64,000 nucleotides of DNA from 0-14-3-00-62-12 sp034440555 (GCA_034440555.1 JAWXCG010000119.1:1-64000); one strand, 5' to 3'; shown: positions 39,658-48,211, counted from the first letter of the stretch. Program-made: numbers and translations. The notes: generated by a model not told the origin, from the letters alone.

Positions 39658-40695
39658 ATGGATATCGCTGAGCTGCTTGCTTTTTCGGTCAAGAACAAGG
39701 CTTCCGACCTGCACCTTTCGGCTGGCTTGCCACCGATGATCAGGGTTGACGGCGACGTGCGCCGAATCAACATTCCGGCACTGGATCACAAGTCCGTGCA
39801 TGCGCTGGTCTATGACATCATGTCCGACAAGCAGCGCCGCGACTACGAAGAATTTCTCGAGTGCGACTTCTCGTTCGAGATCCCGGGCCTGGCACGGTTT
39901 CGTGTCAATGCATTCAATCAGAACCGCGGAGCTGGCGCGGTGTTCCGTACCATTCCGAGCCAGATCATGTCGCTCGAGGACCTCGCAGCGCCCAAGATTT
40001 TCAAAGAGTTGATCGATCAGCCGCAGGGGCTGGTGCTGTGTACCGGACCGACCGGTTCGGGCAAGTCGACCACGCTCGCGGCCATGGTCGACCACATCAA
40101 CAAGAACGAGTACGGACACATTCTCACGGTCGAAGACCCGATCGAATTTGTGCACACTGCGCAAAAGTGCCTGATCAATCAACGCGAAGTACATCGCGAC
40201 ACGCACGGTTTTAATGAAGCCTTGCGATCCGCACTGCGTGAGGATCCCGATTACATTCTGGTCGGCGAAATGCGCGACATGGAGACCATCCGGCTGGCCT
40301 TGACCGCGGCGGAAACCGGGCATCTGGTTTTCGGCACTTTGCATACATCATCCGCTGCCAAGACCATCGACCGCATCATCGACGTGTTTCCGGCAGGTGA
40401 AAAACCGATGGTTCGGTCGATGCTGTCGGAGTCTTTGCGCGCGGTGATTTCGCAGTCATTGCTCAAGAAAGTCGGCGGCGGGCGTGTCGCCGCGCACGAA
40501 ATCATGGTCGGCATTCCGGCGATTCGAAATCTGATTCGTGAAGACAAAGTTGCGCAGATGTATTCATCGATCCAGACCGGCGCACAGTACGGCATGCAGA
40601 CGCTCGATCAGTGTCTGCAGGACCTGGTCAAGCGCGGTTTGATCACGCGCGTGCAAGCCTCCAGTTACGCCAAGGACAAGCGTCTGTTCGAATAG
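39658..40695 (+). CDS. pilT: Type IV pilus twitching motility ATPase PilT
   Basis: Hexameric AAA-like ATPase that drives pilus retraction on the cytosolic face of the pilus machine. The 345 residues have an N-terminal PAS-like domain (KASDLHLSAGLPPMIRVDGDV), arginine fingers, Walker A GPTGSGKST at 130-138, Asp box and Walker B region (REDPDYILVGEMRD), His box (ETGHLVFGTLHTSSA) and the retraction-specific C-terminal motif AIRNLIRE at 288-295. It is followed after 229 bp by pilU and is divergent from yggS. Confidence 0.97.
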   Translation: MDIAELLAFSVKNKASDLHLSAGLPPMIRVDGDVRRINIPALDHKSVHALVYDIMSDKQRRDYEEFLECDFSFEIPGLARFRVNAFNQNRGAGAVFRTIPSQIMSLEDLAAPKIFKELIDQPQGLVLCTGPTGSGKSTTLAAMVDHINKNEYGHILTVEDPIEFVHTAQKCLINQREVHRDTHGFNEALRSALREDPDYILVGEMRDMETIRLALTAAETGHLVFGTLHTSSAAKTIDRIIDVFPAGEKPMVRSMLSESLRAVISQSLLKKVGGGRVAAHEIMVGIPAIRNLIREDKVAQMYSSIQTGAQYGMQTLDQCLQDLVKRGLITRVQASSYAKDKRLFE

Positions 40696-40924
40696 GGTGA
40701 TTAGCGTGAAAGACACCACCGCGCTGGAAGCGATTGCTGCCTCTCCGATGTTCGGCGAGGGCTGGGAAGGGGGGGGCAAGCCGTACAGTGTTTCACGTTG
40801 CGGTGTGCGCTACCCCGCTATGAAAGTCAGGCTGAAAACCCGATCACGCTTTGGGTGGTGGGTAGCAGGTAGATTGGTCTCCGTTTGAGCGACACGTTTC
40901 CGGCCATGCATTGAGGGCAATCCG

Positions 40925-42052
40925 ATGAGCAGCGTAGATTTCACATCCTTTCTGAAGTTGATGGTGCACAAGAAGGCTTCGGACTTGTTCATCACCGCTG
41001 GCATCGCGCCCTCAATGAAGGTAAATGGACGTATCGCGCCGATCACTCAGGTCCCGCTGACACCTCAGCAAAGCCGCGATATGGTTTTGAACGTCATGAC
41101 GCCCTCGCAACGCGAGGAGTTCGAAAAGACGCATGAATGCCAGTTCGCCATTTCGCTTCAAGGTGTCGGTCGCTTCCGTGTCAGTTGTTTCTATCAGCGC
41201 AACCAGGTGGGCATGGTGTTGCGCCGTATCGAAACCAAGATTCCGTCGGTCGAAGAGCTGAACCTGCCGCCGGTAATCAAGACGCTGGCGATGACCAAGC
41301 GCGGTCTGATCATGTTTGTGGGCGCCACCGGTACCGGCAAGTCGACGTCGTTGGCCGCGATGATCGGTTATCGCAACCAGAATTCCACCGGCCATATCAT
41401 CACCATCGAAGACCCGATTGAATTCGTGCATAAGCATGAAGGCTGCATCATTACTCAACGCGAAGTCGGAATCGATACGGATAGCTGGGAAAACGCGTTG
41501 AAAAACACTTTGCGTCAGGCGCCAGACGTCATCCTGATCGGCGAAGTGCGCACCCGCGAAACCATGGAGCACGCGATCGCCTTTGCCGAAACCGGTCACC
41601 TCTGCCTGTGCACTTTGCACGCCAACAACGCCAATCAGGCACTGGATCGCGTGTTGCATTTCTTCCCCGATGACCGCAGGCCGCAACTGTTGATGGACCT
41701 CTCGCTCAATCTGAAGGGCGTGGTCGCGCAGCAGCTCATTCCGACACCGGATGGCAAGGCACGTCGCGTCGCGATGGAGGTGTTGCTCGGCACGCCGCTG
41801 GTGCAGGATTACATTCGAGATGGCGAAGTGCACAAGCTCAAAGAGGTGATGAAGGAATCAACCAACTTGGGCATGCGTACCTTCGACCAGAGCCTGTTCG
41901 AGCTGTACCAGGCTGGTGAAATCAGCTATGAGGATGCGTTGCGGCACGCCGATTCGGCCAATGAAGTACGCCTCAAGATCAAGCTCGCTCAAGGCGGCGA
42001 TGCACACACCCTGTCGCAGGGCCTCGATGGCGTGGAGCTGATCGAGCAGTAA
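40925..42052 (+). CDS. pilU: Type IV pilus retraction ATPase PilU
   Basis: PilT paralogue that assists retraction under load. The 375 residues have KASDLFITAGIAPSMKVNGR, Walker A GATGTGKST starting at G133, RQAPDVILIGEVRTRETMEHAIAFAETGHLCLCTLHANN, and the PilU-type extended C-terminus (NEVRLKIKLAQGGD...). The AIRNLIRE motif of PilT is replaced (GTPLVQDYIRDGEV), as expected for PilU. Start ATG at 40925. The 229-bp spacer to pilT holds a G7 run and no supported gene, so separate promoters are possible. Confidence 0.96.
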   Translation: MSSVDFTSFLKLMVHKKASDLFITAGIAPSMKVNGRIAPITQVPLTPQQSRDMVLNVMTPSQREEFEKTHECQFAISLQGVGRFRVSCFYQRNQVGMVLRRIETKIPSVEELNLPPVIKTLAMTKRGLIMFVGATGTGKSTSLAAMIGYRNQNSTGHIITIEDPIEFVHKHEGCIITQREVGIDTDSWENALKNTLRQAPDVILIGEVRTRETMEHAIAFAETGHLCLCTLHANNANQALDRVLHFFPDDRRPQLLMDLSLNLKGVVAQQLIPTPDGKARRVAMEVLLGTPLVQDYIRDGEVHKLKEVMKESTNLGMRTFDQSLFELYQAGEISYEDALRHADSANEVRLKIKLAQGGDAHTLSQGLDGVELIEQ

Positions 42053-42225
42053 GTCCGCGATTGGCAAAGGGTGGCGAAGGTACTTAGGCGGTGCGTTCAC
42101 CCGTGCACGAGCAAAGCCAATGCGGTTCATGGAGGTCACGCAGGCAGCGCACATCAGGCGCGGGTCGCGCATTTTGCCCGCTGCCGGCGTAGAGTCGTGG
42201 CACTGCCAGTCGCGCCCAGCGGCGT

Positions 42226-43176
42226 CTACATCGCGCCCAGCAATCTGGCCATCACCGCCATGCGCACGGCTACACCATTGCTCACTTGCTCAAAGATCAC
42301 CGACTGGGCGCCGTCCGCTACCGCATCAGTGATTTCCACGCCGCGATTGATCGGGCCCGGATGCATGACGATCGCATCGGGTTTAGCGAGTGCCAATCGT
42401 GCGTCATTGAGTCCCCAGGCCTCCGCATAGTCTGCGTCGGACTCGATAAGTGCTGCCTGCATACGTTCTTTCTGCAGCCTCAGCGTGATGATGACATCAG
42501 CACCGGTTACCGCTTCGTAGATGCTGGATGCGATCGAGCAGCCAAGTATCGCGTCGTCGTCGGGCAGTAGGGCGGAGGGGCCAGCCAGGCGAATTTCCCC
42601 GGTGCCGAGAAGCCGCAAAGCGTGAATATCCGAGCGCGCCACTCGCGAGTGCAAAATATCGCCGATGATGGCTACGGTCAGTTGCGAAAAATCAGGCTTG
42701 TGACGGCGAATGGTGAAGGCATCGAGCAGCCCCTGCGTGGGATGCGCATGGTTGCCGTCGCCGCCGTTGACGATGACGACACCAGGCGCGGCATTGCGCG
42801 CGAGAAATTCCGGCGTGCCATTCAGCGTGTGGCGCACCACGAACAGGTCACAGCGCATCGCTTCCAAAGTGCGAAGAGTGTCGAGCAGGGTCTCGCCCTT
42901 CTTGGTGCTCGATGCCGATACATCAAAATTCACCACGTCTGCCGACAGTCGAGTGGCGGCGAGCTCAAAGCTGGTTCGGGTCCGTGTCGACGGTTCGAAA
43001 AACAGGTTGACCACGGTACGTCCGCGCAGGATGGGTAGCTTGTTGACCGCTCGGCCGGCCATCACGCTTAACGCTTCAGCGGTATCCAGCAGATCGACGA
43101 TGTGCGCCGCTGACAACCCATCCAGGGTGATCAGGTGCCGAATATTGCCGGTCTGGTCAATCTGCGGGTCAAGCAT
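42226..43176 (-). CDS. pyrB: Aspartate carbamoyltransferase catalytic subunit
   Basis: Condenses aspartate and carbamoyl phosphate in pyrimidine synthesis. The 316 residues show the carbamoyl-phosphate loop FFEPSTRTRTSFELAATRL, a lysine-containing SSTKKGETLLDTL, VVRHTLNG, HPTQGLLDAFTIR and MHPGPINRGVEI near the C-terminus. Its ATG at 43176 overlaps the pyrR stop by 8 nt. No pyrC or pyrI lies nearby in the window; the pyrR-pyrB pairing matches other Xanthomonadales and pseudomonads. Confidence 0.96.
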   Translation of the reverse strand: MLDPQIDQTGNIRHLITLDGLSAAHIVDLLDTAEALSVMAGRAVNKLPILRGRTVVNLFFEPSTRTRTSFELAATRLSADVVNFDVSASSTKKGETLLDTLRTLEAMRCDLFVVRHTLNGTPEFLARNAAPGVVIVNGGDGNHAHPTQGLLDAFTIRRHKPDFSQLTVAIIGDILHSRVARSDIHALRLLGTGEIRLAGPSALLPDDDAILGCSIASSIYEAVTGADVIITLRLQKERMQAALIESDADYAEAWGLNDARLALAKPDAIVMHPGPINRGVEITDAVADGAQSVIFEQVSNGVAVRMAVMARLLGAM

Positions 43177-43705
43177 GTTGCACTTGCCTGGCGGGGCGCT
43201 GGTTGATCAGTTCGAGGCGCAATGGGTCGGGACCGCGCAGCTTCAGCGTGCTGTCGGCAGGCAATGCCAATTCTGCCCCGACCGCATCTGCCTCGATCGG
43301 AAGCTCACGCCCATCACGGGCGACCAGAACCGCGAGCGTGATGCTGGCCGGGCGGCCGTAGTCAAAAATTTCGTTGAGCGCTGCGCGTATGGTGCGTCCG
43401 GTGTACAACACATCATCAACCAACAACACATGGCGTGCTTCGATCGACCAAGGCAGTCGCGTCGGTGACAGTGCAGCGGCAAGACCGGAGCGCGCGAAGT
43501 CATCGCGAAAAAAACCGATGTCGAGTACGCCGATCGGCGACTCGATCCCGATCCTGGCGACCAGAGCCTGGGCCACCCACACGCCACCGGTCTGTATACC
43601 GATGACGACTGGCGCGTCGCCGGTGCGTCGTGACATGCGTGCACGAACGTTGGCGGCGAGTCGATCGAGCAAGTGCTGGGTATCCGGCAGCGCTGGGATT
43701 TGCAT
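43169..43705 (-). CDS. pyrR: PyrR-type bifunctional pyr operon regulator / uracil phosphoribosyltransferase
   Basis: A 178-residue phosphoribosyltransferase-fold protein with the PRPP loop VLLVDDVLYTGRTIRAAL, plus VVIGIQTGGVWVAQALV and GVLDIGFFRDDF. PyrR in Bacillus binds pyr mRNA; in gammaproteobacteria it mostly stands next to pyrB and its RNA role is uncertain. It starts 4 bp after ruvX and overlaps pyrB by 8 nt, so all are co-transcribed. Confidence 0.92.
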   Translation of the reverse strand: MQIPALPDTQHLLDRLAANVRARMSRRTGDAPVVIGIQTGGVWVAQALVARIGIESPIGVLDIGFFRDDFARSGLAAALSPTRLPWSIEARHVLLVDDVLYTGRTIRAALNEIFDYGRPASITLAVLVARDGRELPIEADAVGAELALPADSTLKLRGPDPLRLELINQRPARQVQHA

Positions 43706-43709
43706 CTAC

Positions 43710-44180
43710 TCAGGACTCCTCGTCGGGCGTGATGATCGAATCGATAGGGGGAAGGTGCGCCAGATAGCTCTCCACGATCATGCGTGCTGCCTGTGCGTCG
43801 AGCATGGCGGCGTCCTTGCGCCGTGCCTCGCCACGACTGCGCGCCTGTGAAAAAGCACTTTCAGCCGCGCGTGAACTGTAGCGTTCATCGTGTTCGTGCA
43901 CCGGCAGTCCGAAGCGGTCGTGCAGCGCGCGGCCAAACGCCCGCGCAGCGCGGCTCGCGGATTGCTCTTCTCCGGAAATGGTCAGTGGCAGGCCGACCAA
44001 CAGTTGCGCCGGACGCCACTCGCGCACCAACTTGTCCACTGCCAACCAGTCTGGGCCATGGCTGCCATTGCCCAGCACCGCCAGAGCGGTAGCAGTTCCA
44101 GTGATGCGCTGGCCTACGGCGACGCCAATCCTGCGACCGCCGTAATCGAAACCCAGAACGACTGCGCCGGACTCATGCAT
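43710..44180 (-). CDS. ruvX: Holliday junction resolvase-like protein RuvX/YqgF
   Basis: A 156-residue RNase H-fold protein essential in many bacteria, linked to 16S rRNA 5'-end processing and recombination. Motifs: GFDYGGRRIGVAVG with the first catalytic aspartate, LLVGLPLTISGEEQSAS, VHEHDERYSSRAAE with D/E residues, and the C-terminal KDAAMLDAQAARMIVESYL. The ATG at 44180 overlaps the algH stop by 8 nt; a longer frame to 44306 is just algH shadow. The algH-ruvX pair (yqgE-yqgF) is highly conserved. Confidence 0.94.
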   Translation of the reverse strand: MHESGAVVLGFDYGGRRIGVAVGQRITGTATALAVLGNGSHGPDWLAVDKLVREWRPAQLLVGLPLTISGEEQSASRAARAFGRALHDRFGLPVHEHDERYSSRAAESAFSQARSRGEARRKDAAMLDAQAARMIVESYLAHLPPIDSIITPDEES

Positions 44181-44751
44181 GGCCCACCGAGAGAGTGATT
44201 TGCCGGATATCCACGCCCAAAAGTGCCGCAGCCGCCTGCCAGCGATGTTCCAATGGGATGTCAAATAGTATGGCCGGATCGCGCACCTCGGCAGTGAGCC
44301 AGGCATTTTCTTTCAGCTCTTGCTCGAGTTGCCCGGCGTCCCAGCCTGCGTAGCCCAGCGCCAGCAGGGCCCTCGCGGAAGTGCCTTCTCGTGCGAGTGC
44401 CTCCAGAACATCGCGCGAGGTGGTAACGCTGAGTGCATCATTGATCCGAAAGCTGGAATCCCAAGGCTGCAGGCCAGCGTCAATCGCAGTGTGCAATACG
44501 AACCCGCGTTCCTGCTGCACCGGGCCGCCGATCAGGACCTGTACTTGATCGAACCGCTCGGTTTGCGCGTCTATCCGCATCTGCCGCAACACGTCACTGA
44601 ACGTCAAATCGGCGCTGCGATTGATCACCAGGCCCATGGCGCCTTGCTCGTTGTGCTGGCAGACATAGGTCACCGAACGGTGGAAATTAGGGTCCTGCAG
44701 CGCCGGCATGGCAATGAGCAGGTGATTGGTCAACCAGTTGAGTGCGGCCAT
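44173..44751 (-). CDS. algH: YqgE/AlgH family protein
   Basis: A 192-residue member of the YqgE/AlgH family: NHLLIAMPALQDPNFHRSVTYVCQHNEQGAMGLVINR is diagnostic, followed by IGGPVQQERGFVLH and the GYAGWDAGQLEQELKENAW segment. The family was first linked to alginate regulation in Pseudomonas but its molecular activity is unknown. It precedes ruvX with an 8-nt overlap. MITE copy 4 separates it from tonB and starts 67 bp upstream of its ATG. Confidence 0.94.
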   Translation of the reverse strand: MAALNWLTNHLLIAMPALQDPNFHRSVTYVCQHNEQGAMGLVINRSADLTFSDVLRQMRIDAQTERFDQVQVLIGGPVQQERGFVLHTAIDAGLQPWDSSFRINDALSVTTSRDVLEALAREGTSARALLALGYAGWDAGQLEQELKENAWLTAEVRDPAILFDIPLEHRWQAAAALLGVDIRQITLSVGHA

Positions 44752-44818
44752 GACGCGAATTGTAAGCGAAGCCTCGCGCGAGTCCCACCCATTGCCGACC
44801 TGCGCTGTCGCCGATTAA

Positions 44819-45011
44819 GGAAGGTCTGAATAAGTCACCACTTCGTCTTCGCCGCACTGGTTATTGCTTTCCAAACATCCGCTCTCAACAGCGGAGCTGG
44901 TCGCTCTCAACAGGGGAGCTGGTCGCTCTCAACAGCGGAGCTGGTCAACCTGCGGTTTTTCGCCCCCTGACTCAGGCGGCTATCTCGGCTCCGGACTTGA
45001 TCAGAGGTTCC
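44819..45011 (+). mobile_element. IS5-type MITE, copy 4 (three 22-bp units) between tonB and algH
   Basis: The longest copy (193 bp), flanked by TTAA (44815-44818) and CTAA (45012-45015), both of YTAR form. Ends are GGAAGGTCTGAATAAGTC and (other strand) GGAACCTCTGATCAAGTC. Three 22-bp units stand in tandem at 44882-44947. The palindrome has one change (TCAGGCGGC). It lies 20 bp after the tonB stop and could carry, block or host a promoter for algH-ruvX-pyrR-pyrB. Confidence 0.88.
44882..44947 (+). repeat. Three tandem 22-bp units inside MITE copy 4
   Basis: Units at 44882-44903, 44904-44925 and 44926-44947 share CTCTCAACAG-GGAGCTGGTC with single-base differences and no spacers. Each unit can pair internally only weakly (AGCTGG / CAGC-type arms). 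Confidence 0.88.
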
Positions 45012-45035
45012 CTAATGGTGAAATGCGCAGCACCA

Positions 45036-45902
45036 TCAGTTGCCGCGCAGTACTTCGCCCGGTAGCCATTGCCAGGTGCGCGTGATGTGCAGCACGTCAA
45101 TATTGTCGTCGTTCTTCGGCAGAGGCGGGTAGGGCGCACCCATTTCGACCACTCTGCGCGCAGCGAGATCGAGAAAATCATGGCCGCTGCCCTGGATCAT
45201 TTCGATCGACTCCAGAGTGCCGTCGCGGCGCACTGCGGCGGTAAGCAGCACATTACCTGAGACACCAAGCCGCTTTGCCTGTTCCGGGTAATTCACCGTT
45301 CCGAGCCGCTCGATCTTGGCAACCCAGGCGCGCATATAGGCTGCATATGCGTACTCGCGAGTATTGGCGGAAACGAATTTTCGCTTTGGACGCTTGGCGT
45401 AAAGGCTTCGCTCGCGGTCCACTTCAGCGCTCAAACGCGCCATCTCCATGCTGCGTTCGATCAACTCCTGAGAAGTCAGGCGTTTCAATTCCGGGGTTTC
45501 CGGTAGTGCCCGGTCCAGTCTTTGCACGGTGAAATTAGCGTCGCCCCCGGACAGCACGGACGCCGCCGTGGCTGGCTGCGGACGCGGCGCACCGGCGTGC
45601 TGTGGCAAAGGCGCCAAGCCCTCTGTATTTTTGGGGATCGGGCCAGAGACATAGTCGCGAGGGCGCTTGGCGACTTCGTCTTCGCCACCGCCGCGCTGGG
45701 CGGCATTGGCCAGGAAGTCGGCTTTTTTGGGCGCATCTTGCGCCGCTGCTTGCACCAGAATGACATCCAGGCTGGGCATGCTGGCGGCGGGATCTTCGTA
45801 CTCAAAAGTGATGCCCAGCACGGCAACGGCATGCACGATCAACGAGAACAGCAGGGTTACCCGCAGTCGTTCGTCGGGCCCGGTGCGCGGTGTCTGACTC
45901 AA
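45036..45902 (-). CDS. TonB-family energy transducer protein
   Basis: A 288-residue periplasm-spanning protein: one N-terminal membrane helix (about 14-33, RVTLLFSLIVHAVAVLGITF, with the transmembrane histidine typical of TonB), a long polar linker rich in Ala/Pro/Gln, and a C-terminal TonB domain (about 200-285, RLGTVNYPEQAKRLGVSGNVLLTAAVRRDGTLESIEMIQ, SGHDFLDLAARRVVEMGAPYPPLP). It should transmit proton-motive force to an outer-membrane receptor. The start is a TTG at 45902 overlapping the gshB stop (TTGA), implying translational coupling. No exbB/exbD or receptor gene is adjacent. It ends 20 bp before MITE copy 4. Confidence 0.87.
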   Translation of the reverse strand: MSQTPRTGPDERLRVTLLFSLIVHAVAVLGITFEYEDPAASMPSLDVILVQAAAQDAPKKADFLANAAQRGGGEDEVAKRPRDYVSGPIPKNTEGLAPLPQHAGAPRPQPATAASVLSGGDANFTVQRLDRALPETPELKRLTSQELIERSMEMARLSAEVDRERSLYAKRPKRKFVSANTREYAYAAYMRAWVAKIERLGTVNYPEQAKRLGVSGNVLLTAAVRRDGTLESIEMIQGSGHDFLDLAARRVVEMGAPYPPLPKNDDNIDVLHITRTWQWLPGEVLRGN

Positions 45903-46846
45903 GCGAGCCTCCGCTCGATGGCATCAAACAGCATTCCGGCAATGTTCAACCCGGATTGCGCATCGATGTCACGTATGCCGGTGGGGCTGGTTACGTTTAT
46001 TTCGGTCAAATAGTCGCCGATCACGTCCAGACCAACGAATACCAAGCCGCGCCGCTTCAATTCCGGGGCCACCTGCGCGCATATCCAGCGGTCGCGCTCG
46101 CTCAAGAGTTGCGCCACACCGCGACCGCCTCGTGCCAGATTGCCGCGGAAATCACCGCCCTGTGGAATGCGCGCGAGAGAGTACGGAACCGGCTCGCCTT
46201 CGATCATCAGGATACGTTTGTCGCCCTGCGCGATCTCGGGGATGAATTTTTGCGCAAGCGCAAAATGACGGCCACCGGCGGTGAGGGTTTCCAGAATCAC
46301 ATTGAGGTTCGGATCGTGCGCAAAGGTGCGAAAGATCGAGTGGCCAGCCATGCCATCCAGTGGCTTGAGCACCGATGCATCGTGAGTCGCCACAAATGTT
46401 TTCAGCGCAGCGGCGTCACGCGCCACCAATGTGGGGGGGCAACACTGAGGAAATTGCAAAGCAAAAAGCTTTTCGTTGCAGTCCCTGAGCGCTTGAGGGT
46501 TGTTTATAATCAATGGTTTAGGTGAGTTTCCGAGACTTGCCCACAAGGTATCTGCAAGGAAGTCCGAGTTCACCGGTGGATCGCGGCGCAGCAGCAGTAC
46601 ATCCAGCTCGCCCAACTCCAGGCGCTGGGAGTCGCCCATTCGATACCAGTTGGCGTCATTATCCTGTGCACTGATCTCGGTCCAATGTGCATAGGCTCGA
46701 CCCGGCTCAAAGCGCAGATTCTCAGGACTGGCGTAGAGGATTCGATGCCCGCGACGGGTAGCTTCAACGAGCATCGCGACGCTGGAATCCTTGTGCGCAC
46801 GGATGCCAGCAATGGGATCCATCAGCACGCCAAGGGTCAGGCTCAT
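45899..46846 (-). CDS. gshB: Glutathione synthase
   Basis: ATP-grasp enzyme joining gamma-Glu-Cys and glycine. The 315 residues show LGVLMDPIAGIRAHKDSSVAMLVEA, LLRRDPPVNSDFL, NPQALRDCNEKL, ATP lysine in VLKPLDGMAGHSIFR, LMIEGEPVPYSLARIP, GGRGVAQLLSERD and the metal-binding INVTSPTGIRDID. ATG at 46846 has GGAG 7 nt upstream; the longer frame to 46972 has no family similarity. It is divergent from pilG, the same arrangement as in Pseudomonas and Xanthomonas. Confidence 0.95.
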   Translation of the reverse strand: MSLTLGVLMDPIAGIRAHKDSSVAMLVEATRRGHRILYASPENLRFEPGRAYAHWTEISAQDNDANWYRMGDSQRLELGELDVLLLRRDPPVNSDFLADTLWASLGNSPKPLIINNPQALRDCNEKLFALQFPQCCPPTLVARDAAALKTFVATHDASVLKPLDGMAGHSIFRTFAHDPNLNVILETLTAGGRHFALAQKFIPEIAQGDKRILMIEGEPVPYSLARIPQGGDFRGNLARGGRGVAQLLSERDRWICAQVAPELKRRGLVFVGLDVIGDYLTEINVTSPTGIRDIDAQSGLNIAGMLFDAIERRLA

Positions 46847-46956
46847 GTCGCTACTCCGGAAAAAACCAGCCCACACACGGGCACGATGCGAGTAGCATAG
46901 CGAGCCGGAGAAGCGATGTAGATTCTTTCCGGAATTGAAGGCCTTGCAGTATTTAC

Positions 46957-46985
46957 TTGACAGTTTTCTCAACGTTGGCTAAACA
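46957..46985 (+). promoter_or_regulatory. Predicted sigma-70 promoter of pilG
   Basis: TTGACA (46957-46962), 17-bp spacer, TAAACA (46980-46985), pointing to pilG 100 bp downstream. A consensus -35 with correct spacing in the 239-bp space divergent from gshB makes it a good candidate; a leader of about 95 nt is implied. Confidence 0.6.
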
Positions 46986-47085
46986 GCCATTAAGAGTCGT
47001 TTCTGTTGTCATCGACGTGACACCGCGAAAAAAGCTGGCGATCATTCGATGATGCGGACGGCAGTAGCCAAGACCCGGGGGTCGC

Positions 47086-47490
47086 ATGGAAGACCAACTC
47101 AAAGATGTATCGCTGGCCGGACTCAAGGTCATGGTCATCGACGATTCCAAGACCATTCGCCGTACCGCCGAAACCTTGTTGAAGAAGGAAGGTTGCGAGG
47201 TGGTTACGGCAAATGACGGCTTCGAGGCCCTGGCCAAGATTTCCGACACCCAGCCCGACTTGATCTTTGTCGACATCATGATGCCGCGGCTTGATGGGTA
47301 TCAGACCTGTTCGGTCATCAAGAGCAACAAGATGTTCAAAGCCACGCCGGTCATCATGCTGTCGTCCAAAGACGGCCTGTTTGACAAAGCGCGTGGACGC
47401 ATTGTTGGGTCGGAGCAATACCTTACCAAGCCGTTTACCCGTGAAGAATTGCTTACCGCGATTCGTCGGTTTGTGACACCGAAGTCCTGA
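47086..47490 (+). CDS. pilG: Twitching motility response regulator PilG
   Basis: A 134-residue single-domain CheY-like receiver: VMVIDDSKTIRRTAETLL with acidic pair, phosphoacceptor in LIFVDIMMPRLDGYQTC, VIMLSSKD with the conserved Ser/Thr, and YLTKPFTREEL with the lysine. The SKTIRRTAE and SSKDGLFDKARGRIVGSEQYL segments mark PilG, which in Pseudomonas is phosphorylated by ChpA and promotes pilus extension and cAMP signalling. First gene of the pilG-pilI-pilJ-pilK-chpA-chpB-chpC locus; a pilH gene, expected next, is missing. Confidence 0.94.
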   Translation: MEDQLKDVSLAGLKVMVIDDSKTIRRTAETLLKKEGCEVVTANDGFEALAKISDTQPDLIFVDIMMPRLDGYQTCSVIKSNKMFKATPVIMLSSKDGLFDKARGRIVGSEQYLTKPFTREELLTAIRRFVTPKS

Positions 47491-47626
47491 TTTGACGCAT
47501 GCCTGATCTGAACGCCATAGGGGGGCGCGATGCAGAACTGGAATCAAGCAGGGCGAAGTACGTGCACCAGGTCAGATTCGACTCTGTACGTGGCCGTGCT
47601 CTGGCATGGCTCAGGAGTTTGTCGGC

Positions 47627-48175
47627 ATGACTGATGCGGCCGTTGTTCTCTCCCCATTTGAGGCGCTCTACGACTACGAACGTCGCAGTCTGCTGCACGT
47701 TGCCGGTATCCCAGAACAGATCGACGCGCCTGGGTCCTGGCGCGGAATCGGTTTTCGCCTGGGCAACCGTGTAATGGTCAGCAGCATCATGGAAGTGAAC
47801 GAAATTTTGTCGTTCCCATCGCTTACCGAGGTACCAGGCACCCGACTGTGGTTGCTCGGAGTAGCCAACGTACGTGGCAACCTGGTGCCGGTGGTCGATT
47901 TACGCGGTTTCATCGAGGGTGAGAAATCGGTTTTCAGCGCCCGCAGCCGCGTTCTGCTGGTCAAGCAGATGGGCGGTACCGTTGGCGTGTTGGTTGATGA
48001 GATTTTGGGGCAGCGCGCGTTCAACGATTCTCACCTCATCGATTCGATGAGCGAGGAGGATGAGCGTTATGCCAAGTTCATTCCGCGATTTTTTGATTGG
48101 GGTGGAACGCCTTACCGGGTGTTCAGTATGAGCGCGTTGGTGCGCGCACGCGATTTCACGCAAGCCGCGGCATAA
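47627..48175 (+). CDS. pilI: PilI, CheW-like adaptor of the Pil-Chp system
   Basis: A 182-residue CheW-fold protein linking the receptor PilJ to the kinase ChpA. Signature parts: IGFRLGNRVMVSSIMEVNEIL, LWLLGVANVRGNLVPVVDLRGFI, RSRVLLVKQMGGTVGVLVDEILGQRAF and TPYRVFSMSALV. The ATG at 47627 has AGGAG 9 nt upstream; an ATG 21 nt earlier lies before that site. It follows pilG by 136 bp, the space where pilH stands in the Pseudomonas locus. Confidence 0.93.
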   Translation: MTDAAVVLSPFEALYDYERRSLLHVAGIPEQIDAPGSWRGIGFRLGNRVMVSSIMEVNEILSFPSLTEVPGTRLWLLGVANVRGNLVPVVDLRGFIEGEKSVFSARSRVLLVKQMGGTVGVLVDEILGQRAFNDSHLIDSMSEEDERYAKFIPRFFDWGGTPYRVFSMSALVRARDFTQAAA

Positions 48176-48211
48176 CGCGGTGACGATTGAGTTCAAGGGC
48201 GAGGTGAGCGT

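Noticed and set aside
40697..40888. Small open frame between pilT and pilU
   Set aside because: Contains a G7 run and a basic, low-complexity C-terminus; no homologous family recognised and no ribosome-binding site.
44882..44947. Three tandem 22-bp repeats as a possible CRISPR array
   Set aside because: The units abut with no spacers, lie inside a MITE, and no cas genes are present.
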